Source: Mangrovibacterium marinum (GTDB lineage Bacteria; Bacteroidota; Bacteroidia; Bacteroidales; Prolixibacteraceae). From it: a stretch of DNA of 64,000 nucleotides. Position numbers and translations under genes: made by a program. Below are positions 59,348 to 64,000 of this stretch, piece by piece. Location of the stretch: positions 62,001 through 126,000 of the forward strand of contig NZ_QAAD01000009.1 in NCBI RefSeq assembly GCF_003046625.1. Direction: 5' to 3'. The notes under the pieces were generated by a model. It made no database searches. It saw only the letters and a program-made list of their open reading frames with translations, and was not told the DNA's origin. Every line of letters starts with the position of its first letter. Within the stretch, counting starts at the first letter, position 1.

Positions 59348-60433
59348 ATGGCAGATTATTCATTATTAGAAAAATTCGAAAGCATTCAGCATCGCTTCGA
59401 CGAGGTGGGTCAGCAGATTACCGACCCGGCTACGATGAGCGATATGAAGCGCTATGTGAAGCTGAACCAGGAGTATCGTCGCCTGGAGTCGCTGGTGCAG
59501 GCTTTCAAAGAATATAAAAACCTGATCGAAAATATTGAGTCGGGTAAACAAATGTTGGCCGAGGAGAGCGATCCGGATATTCGCGAAATGGCCAAAGAAG
59601 AAATTGAACAAAGCGAAGAAGCCATTCCCGCAAAGGAACAGGAAATTAAACTCTTGCTGGTTCCTGCCGATCCGGAAGACTCGAAGAATGCGATCCTTGA
59701 AATCCGTGCCGGTACTGGTGGCGACGAAGCTTCAATTTTTGCCGGAGACCTGTTCCGCATGTATTCCAAATACTGCGAAAAGAAGGGCTGGCGCATGGAA
59801 GTAACAACCATGAACGAAGGAACATCGGGTGGTTACAAGGAGATTGTGGCAACTGTTACGGGCGAGAATGTTTACGGAATCCTGAAATACGAATCGGGCG
59901 TGCACCGGGTACAGCGTGTGCCGCAAACCGAGACGCAGGGACGTGTGCATACATCAGCAGCTTCGGTTGCCGTGTTGCCCGAAGCCGAAGAATTCGATAT
60001 TGAATTGCGCAACGAGGATATTCGTCGCGACGAGTTCTGTTCGTCAGGCCCCGGTGGACAGTCGGTGAACACCACCTATTCGGCAATTCGTTTGACGCAC
60101 ATTCCTACAGGTATTGTGGTGCAATGCCAGGATCAAAAGTCGAAGCTGAAAAACCTGGATAAGGCAATGATCGAGCTGCGTACCCGTATTTATAATATGG
60201 AGCACCAAAAGTATTTGGATGAAATTGCTTCGAAACGGAAAACCATGGTTTCAACCGGCGACCGTTCAGCAAAAATCCGTACCTACAACTGGCCGCAGGG
60301 GCGTGTAACGGATCACCGCATCAACCTGACCTTATACAATTTGCAGGCAATTATCAACGGCGATATTGACGAAATTATCGAAAAGCTGCAGTTGGAAGAA
60401 AATGCAGAACGTTTGAAAGAAGCTGAAATTTAA
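59348..60433 (+). CDS. prfA: Peptide chain release factor 1
   Basis: The 361-residue RF1, which reads UAA and UAG. The tripeptide anticodon region lies within [20 protein letters not shown]. The catalytic GGQ is in [20 protein letters not shown]. The C-terminal [19 protein letters not shown] is complete. Its GGQ glutamine is methylated by PrmC, encoded at 38129-38998. It has no frameshift. It is followed by a hairpin and then pyrF. Confidence 0.97.
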   Translation: MADYSLLEKFESIQHRFDEVGQQITDPATMSDMKRYVKLNQEYRRLESLVQAFKEYKNLIENIESGKQMLAEESDPDIREMAKEEIEQSEEAIPAKEQEIKLLLVPADPEDSKNAILEIRAGTGGDEASIFAGDLFRMYSKYCEKKGWRMEVTTMNEGTSGGYKEIVATVTGENVYGILKYESGVHRVQRVPQTETQGRVHTSAASVAVLPEAEEFDIELRNEDIRRDEFCSSGPGGQSVNTTYSAIRLTHIPTGIVVQCQDQKSKLKNLDKAMIELRTRIYNMEHQKYLDEIASKRKTMVSTGDRSAKIRTYNWPQGRVTDHRINLTLYNLQAIINGDIDEIIEKLQLEENAERLKEAEI

Positions 60434-60442
60434 ATTTATCGG

Positions 60443-60478
60443 GTGAGGGCCTGACTCCACAAGTCAGACCCTCACTTT
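60443..60478 (+). terminator. Hairpin between prfA and pyrF
   Basis: GTGAGGG-CTGACT pairs with AGTCAG-CCCTCAC around CCACA with one mismatch. Only TTT follows, so it may be a weak terminator or an attenuating stem between the two genes. Confidence 0.55.
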
Positions 60479-60495
60479 GTAACGACCATATTACA

Positions 60496-61329
60496 ATGAA
60501 CAAAGAACAATTATTCGAGCAAATTAAAGCCAAACGCAGTTTCCTGTGTATTGGTCTGGACACCGATATTCTGAAAATCCCGGCTCACCTGAAAGACACT
60601 TCAGACCCGATTTTCGCCTTCAATAAAGAGATTGTCGATGCAACACACGATTTGTGTGTGGCTTATAAACCAAACCTGGCTTTTTACGAAAGCCAGGGAG
60701 TTGCCGGCTGGGTGGCTTTGGAAAAAACGGTGAACTACATCCGCGAAAAATATCCCGAGCAGTTCATCATTGCCGATGCCAAGCGTGGCGATATTGGCAA
60801 TACTTCAAATTTGTATGCCCGTGCATTTTTCGATCACATGGACTTTGATGCGGTCACTGTTGCTCCGTATATGGGTGAAGACTCAGTGAAGCCTTTCATG
60901 ACTTACCTGGATCGTTGGGTGATTTTGTTGGCTTTAACCTCAAACAAAGGTGCTTTCGACTTTCAATTCCTGAAAGATGAAAAAAGCGGCGATCAGTTGT
61001 TTGAGTCTGTGTTGAAAACCTCGCAGAACTGGGGAACAACCGATAATCTGATGTACGTGGTTGGTGCTACCAAGGCTGAAAACCTGGAAGGCATCCGCGA
61101 AATTGCGCCGGATCACTTCTTGCTGGTTCCGGGAGTTGGTGCTCAGGGCGGTAGTTTGCAGGAGGTCGCCAAGTACGGTATGAACGAGCATTGTGGTTTG
61201 TTGGTAAATTCATCGCGCGCGATTATTTATGCTTCGGCTGAAGAAAACTTTGCTGCAAAAGCTCGCGAAGCAGCTATGGATGTACAAGTTGACATGGAAG
61301 AGTTGCTGCTGGAAGCCGACTTGCTTTAA
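60496..61329 (+). CDS. pyrF: Orotidine 5'-phosphate decarboxylase (type 2)
   Basis: A 277-residue enzyme for the last step of UMP synthesis. [17 protein letters not shown] opens the barrel, [13 protein letters not shown] follows, and the catalytic Asp-Lys array is [14 protein letters not shown]. The later [19 protein letters not shown] is typical of the larger subfamily 2. Length is standard. It lies 62 bases after prfA and is followed by a terminator, ending the purM-prfA-pyrF run. Confidence 0.95.
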   Translation: MNKEQLFEQIKAKRSFLCIGLDTDILKIPAHLKDTSDPIFAFNKEIVDATHDLCVAYKPNLAFYESQGVAGWVALEKTVNYIREKYPEQFIIADAKRGDIGNTSNLYARAFFDHMDFDAVTVAPYMGEDSVKPFMTYLDRWVILLALTSNKGAFDFQFLKDEKSGDQLFESVLKTSQNWGTTDNLMYVVGATKAENLEGIREIAPDHFLLVPGVGAQGGSLQEVAKYGMNEHCGLLVNSSRAIIYASAEENFAAKAREAAMDVQVDMEELLLEADLL

Positions 61330-61374
61330 AATGAGTGGCCAAAAGGAGTAAACTCCCTTACAATAAAATATTAG

Positions 61375-61405
61375 CCCGGGGCTCGTCAGAGTTCCGGGTT
61401 TTTTT
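61375..61405. terminator. Terminator of pyrF
   Basis: CCCGG and CCGGG pair, with an inner CTC/GAG helix, followed by seven T on the plus strand. The convergent VTT gene ends 27 bases later. Confidence 0.75.
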
Positions 61406-61431
61406 ATTGTTCAGGGAAAGATGATCCGCTT

Positions 61432-61959
61432 TTAAAGGAAGAAAATCGTAATAAACAGGTATTTTATGGTTAGGCCTAGGGCACTGTAGATAAGTGCCTG
61501 GCGTAGCGGATGGCGCAACATGCCGGCGGCACACAGCATAAGCGGTGACGACAGTGGCAATAGGTTGAACAGGAAGATGGCGATGTTGCCGTATTTCTGT
61601 ATTTCCTCTTCGGCTTTCTGGTAGCGGTGGCGACCAATTAGTTTATTAATAATACGAGCACTCAGCGAGTGGCCGATGTAATAGTCGACCATTTGGGATC
61701 CAAGGGCGGTTGTTACAGCAACCACGTTGAGCAGAATAAAACTTAAATCGGAGTGCAGATAATAAATAAATGCCAGCTCCACCGGCATGATCAGGAAAAA
61801 CAAATAGCCCGAGAAGTTGACGATGCCAAAAGATAGCAGGCTCTCCTTGGTCGCGCCATAAATTTCCCGGCCTATCGTTGCCGAGGCAATGGCGATGGCT
61901 ACCGCTGCAAAAAATACAACAACAGCCGCTCGGGTGATATGTTGCCTGCTGATATTCAC
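61432..61959 (-). CDS. VTT-domain (DedA-like) membrane protein
   Basis: A 175-residue hydrophobic protein with four or five membrane segments. The VTT (SNARE-associated) pattern is visible as VVAVTTALGSQMVDYYIGHSL, AEEEIQKYGNIAIFLFNLLPLSSPLM and GLTIKYLFI. DedA family members help scramble or recycle undecaprenyl-phosphate and other lipids. This is the short variety with a GTG start at 61959 (MNISRQHITR). TAACTTTA at 61981-61988 on the same strand is a possible -7 box. It is convergent with pyrF. Confidence 0.75.
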   Translation of the reverse strand: MNISRQHITRAAVVVFFAAVAIAIASATIGREIYGATKESLLSFGIVNFSGYLFFLIMPVELAFIYYLHSDLSFILLNVVAVTTALGSQMVDYYIGHSLSARIINKLIGRHRYQKAEEEIQKYGNIAIFLFNLLPLSSPLMLCAAGMLRHPLRQALIYSALGLTIKYLFITIFFL

Positions 61960-62134
61960 GGGAAAACATTTGCTTTGTATTAAAGTTAGTCGGTTTCATT
62001 CAATCGATCATTCGGAACAGACTATTTTTTTATACGCAGCTCCTGCAATTTGGGTGAGGCAGGCAGACTGGAATCAGGGCTTGACTTTTATTCTTAATAT
62101 TCATAATTTGCATAGCATTAGTTGTTTGCTGATT

Positions 62135-63436
62135 ATGGATGAGTTTTTTCTGCAATTTTTATGGCGGCATCGCTTGTTTGATGCTACAGAGCTGAAAACT
62201 ACAGCTGGCATTCCGGTGGAAGTTATCTCGCCGGGTTTTCAGAATACCGATGCTGGTCCCGACTTTTTTAATGCCCGGTTAAAAATAGGCGACACAATTT
62301 GGGCCGGCAATGTTGAGGTCCATTGGCGGTCGGGCGACTGGAACAAACATCGGCATCATCAGGATTCCGCTTACGACAATGTGATCCTGCATCTGGTTAA
62401 AGAAGATACCGGAGCCGTGCAAAATTCAAAAGGCGTGTTCATCGAGAATGTGTGTCTGCCATATTCGTCGGTGTTGGAGGATAATTACCGGAAGTTGCAA
62501 CAAGCAACCAGCTGGATTCCCTGTGCCGACGCCATTCATCAGGTTCCTCAAATAACCTTGCAGTTGTGGTATCATGCCCTGGTGGTTGAGCGGCTTCAGC
62601 ATAAAACCAGCGAAATTGTCTTCCGCCTGGAACAAAATAAGAACGATTGGAACGAAACTTTTTATCAGTTTTTGGCTCGCAATTTTGGTTTTAAGGTGAA
62701 TGCTCTTCCGTTTGAAATGCTGGCAAAAGCGGTTCCGCTGGCGGTGTTGGGCAAACACAAAAATGATTTGTTTCAGCTGGAAGCACTGCTTTTTGGCTCG
62801 GCCGGCTTGCTGAATCAAGAATTGGTGGGCGACGACTATTTCCTGGCTTTGCGCCGCGAGTTTTCGTTCTTATATAAGAAATATGCGTTGAAGCCGGTGG
62901 AAGGGCATTTGTGGAAGTTTCTACGTCTGCGTCCTTTCAATTTTCCGACCGTTCGAATTGCTCAGTTTGCCCAATTAATCCATCAGTCAAATGCCCTGTT
63001 CTCGCAATTGATTGAGATGGAAAGCTTAAATGAAGTAAAAAAGCTGTTTCAGATCGAACCTTCCGATTATTGGAATACGCATTATAAATTCAACAAGCAG
63101 AGTCGGGAGCTGTCCAAGAATTTTGGAACGTCATCGTTTCATAATTTAGTAATCAATACCATTGTTCCTTTTTTGTTTGTATACGGCGATTATTACAAGC
63201 AGCAACATTTGAAAGATCTGGCCTTCGATTTTCTGGAACGCATCCCTGCCGAGGCTAACTCAATTGTTGCTAATTGGCGTCAACTGGGCATTTCGGCCGC
63301 CACCGCCTACGATAGTCAGGCGCTCATTGAGTTAAAGAATTCTTACTGTAATGCCAAAAAATGCTTAAATTGCCCGGTAGGAATGAAATTGATCAAGCGG
63401 ATAATTCCCGAAAATGATGAGCCAGTCGATAAATAA
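62135..63436 (+). CDS. DUF2851 family protein
   Basis: A 433-residue protein of the DUF2851 family. The start MDEFFLQFLWRHRLFD is followed by VEVISPGFQNTDAGPDFFNARL, WAGNVEVHWRSGDWNKHRH, and, near the end, a four-cysteine-type CNAKKCLNCPVG cluster. It is a Bacteroidota-specific family with unknown function. The conserved DAGPDFFNA and acidic and histidine residues recall a nuclease-like active site, but this is only a guess. The ATG at 62135 is chosen because the longer frame from 61889 overlaps the VTT gene and lacks family sequence. The next gene starts within its last 20 bases. Confidence 0.88.
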   Translation: MDEFFLQFLWRHRLFDATELKTTAGIPVEVISPGFQNTDAGPDFFNARLKIGDTIWAGNVEVHWRSGDWNKHRHHQDSAYDNVILHLVKEDTGAVQNSKGVFIENVCLPYSSVLEDNYRKLQQATSWIPCADAIHQVPQITLQLWYHALVVERLQHKTSEIVFRLEQNKNDWNETFYQFLARNFGFKVNALPFEMLAKAVPLAVLGKHKNDLFQLEALLFGSAGLLNQELVGDDYFLALRREFSFLYKKYALKPVEGHLWKFLRLRPFNFPTVRIAQFAQLIHQSNALFSQLIEMESLNEVKKLFQIEPSDYWNTHYKFNKQSRELSKNFGTSSFHNLVINTIVPFLFVYGDYYKQQHLKDLAFDFLERIPAEANSIVANWRQLGISAATAYDSQALIELKNSYCNAKKCLNCPVGMKLIKRIIPENDEPVDK

Positions 63437-64000
63437 ATTTCAGGATGTTTCAAACAGAACACTTCGGGTTGGGGTGCTTTTATTGTTTTCCATGTTGTCG
63501 GCCGGAACACTTGGCTATATGTACCTGGAGGATTATTCGTTTATCGATGCCTTCTTTATGACCATTATTACCATTTCAACGGTTGGTTTTAGCGAAGTGC
63601 ATCCGCTGAATGATAGCGGAAAGATATTTACCTCGGGCTTAATTATTGCCAGCCTGGGGAGTTTGGCTTATGTGGGATCCAATTTAGCACGTTTTGTCTT
63701 CGACGGAGAACTGGTAAACTATTTAAAAACATATCGGGTGGATAAGAAAATTCAAAAACTCAGAGACCACGTGATCATCATTGGCTATGGTCGCAATGGT
63801 GAACAGGTGGCCATGGAACTGCGCGACTACGGGCTCGACTTTGTGGTGATTGACAAACGCGAAAATGTGGTGTCTCGAATACGGGAAGACGAAGAGCTGC
63901 TTTACATCCGCGGAGATGCCACCCACGAAGATGTTCTCAAACAAGCCGGTGTTGATTATGCCCGGGCACTAATTGCCACAACGCCCAACGATGCCGATAA
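63417..64000 (+). CDS. Potassium channel with TrkA-N (RCK) domain (partial, cut by window end)
   Basis: An open frame from ATG 63417 (or 63414) runs to the window edge, about 194 residues so far. Membrane segments VGVLLLFSMLSAGTLGYMY and FTSGLIIASLGSLAYVGS flank the pore loop FFMTIITISTVGFSEVHPL, whose selectivity filter reads TVGFS rather than the usual TVGYG or TVGFG. The TrkA-N nucleotide-binding domain follows: DHVIIIGYGRNGEQVAMELRD, VVIDKRENVV and IRGDATHEDVLKQAG. It resembles the MthK/Kch group of two-segment channels gated by a cytosolic RCK domain. It overlaps DUF2851 by 20 bases, so it is probably coupled. Confidence 0.88.
   Translation, partial: MSQSINKFQDVSNRTLRVGVLLLFSMLSAGTLGYMYLEDYSFIDAFFMTIITISTVGFSEVHPLNDSGKIFTSGLIIASLGSLAYVGSNLARFVFDGELVNYLKTYRVDKKIQKLRDHVIIIGYGRNGEQVAMELRDYGLDFVVIDKRENVVSRIREDEELLYIRGDATHEDVLKQAGVDYARALIATTPNDAD

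Noticed and set aside
61889-62134. N-terminal extension of the DUF2851 protein
   Set aside because: It overlaps the VTT gene on the other strand and contains no family sequence; the ATG at 62135 matches the family start.

Overview
The window is chromosomal DNA from a member of the Bacteroidota, most likely a Marinilabiliales/Bacteroidales-type marine or sediment anaerobe (the phylum is firm, the order is an inference). The evidence is the repeated TTG / TAnnTTTG promoter type, the lineage-typical families (DUF2851, DUF6090, DUF6146, DUF4386, DUF58, CarboxypepD_reg-like proteins, short TonB paralogs), a two-gene methylmalonyl-CoA mutase, LL-diaminopimelate aminotransferase, and several genes with weak or no ribosome binding site. 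Gene content is mostly core housekeeping. Accessory material is confined to a few islands and intergenic repeat arrays.

Layout. 1-2070: a partial gene, an FAD-linked oxidase, then a strikingly phased 20-bp repeat array. 2069-6542: the mutB / four-helix-bundle protein / mutA cluster on the minus strand. 7008-8883: a META-like lipoprotein and Mpl (murein peptide recycling). 9150-11560: an accessory patch. Here a tRNA-Ala gene appears to have been used as an integration site: a 46-bp copy of its 3' half, still carrying a terminator, lies 1.8 kb away, and between the two copies sit an AT-rich membrane-anchored alpha/beta hydrolase and an IS66 relic. 11681-18109: two TonB-like paralogs, HflX, ribosomal protein bS16, a lipoprotein, RF2 with a programmed +1 frameshift, and a GNAT. 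18175-23497: a polyphosphate kinase fused in frame to an ArsC-like domain, a lipoprotein, a SpoU methyltransferase, OxyR, tRNA-Glu and bS20. 23605-28219: RadC and a tightly coupled deacetylase / FemAB-like / deacetylase set for surface polysaccharide, with a convergent methyltransferase. 28362-31356: Upp, a 950-bp gene-free stretch with decayed duplicated repeats and palindromes, a methyltransferase and RecX.

31424-31720 is an exact 41-bp-period array lying before DnaE. 31892-44224 holds DnaE, thioredoxin, DUF58, an EEP-family phosphodiesterase, PrmC, RibD, DUF6146, cardiolipin synthase and an RLAN/ATP-grasp ligase coupled to a GNAT. 44276-49677 holds a threonine/serine dehydratase, purine nucleoside phosphorylase, LpxK, SppA and FolK. 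49785-53752 holds DapL, a CarboxypepD_reg-like protein, a REP-associated (RAYT/Y1) transposase flanked on both sides by its palindromic repeats, and RluB. 53793-64000 holds an ECF sigma factor with a membrane partner, DUF6090, DUF4386, an MFS carrier, PurM, RF1, PyrF, a VTT-domain protein, DUF2851 and a truncated potassium channel with a TrkA-N domain.

Functionally, PrmC, RF1 and RF2 form a translation-termination set. DapL, Mpl, LpxK and the two TonB-like proteins serve the envelope. RibD, FolK, PurM, PyrF, Upp and the phosphorylase serve nucleotide and cofactor metabolism. The most unusual non-gene signals are three arrays of short motifs held at fixed spacing (20 bp, about 21 bp and 41 bp). 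Only one of them accompanies a transposase.
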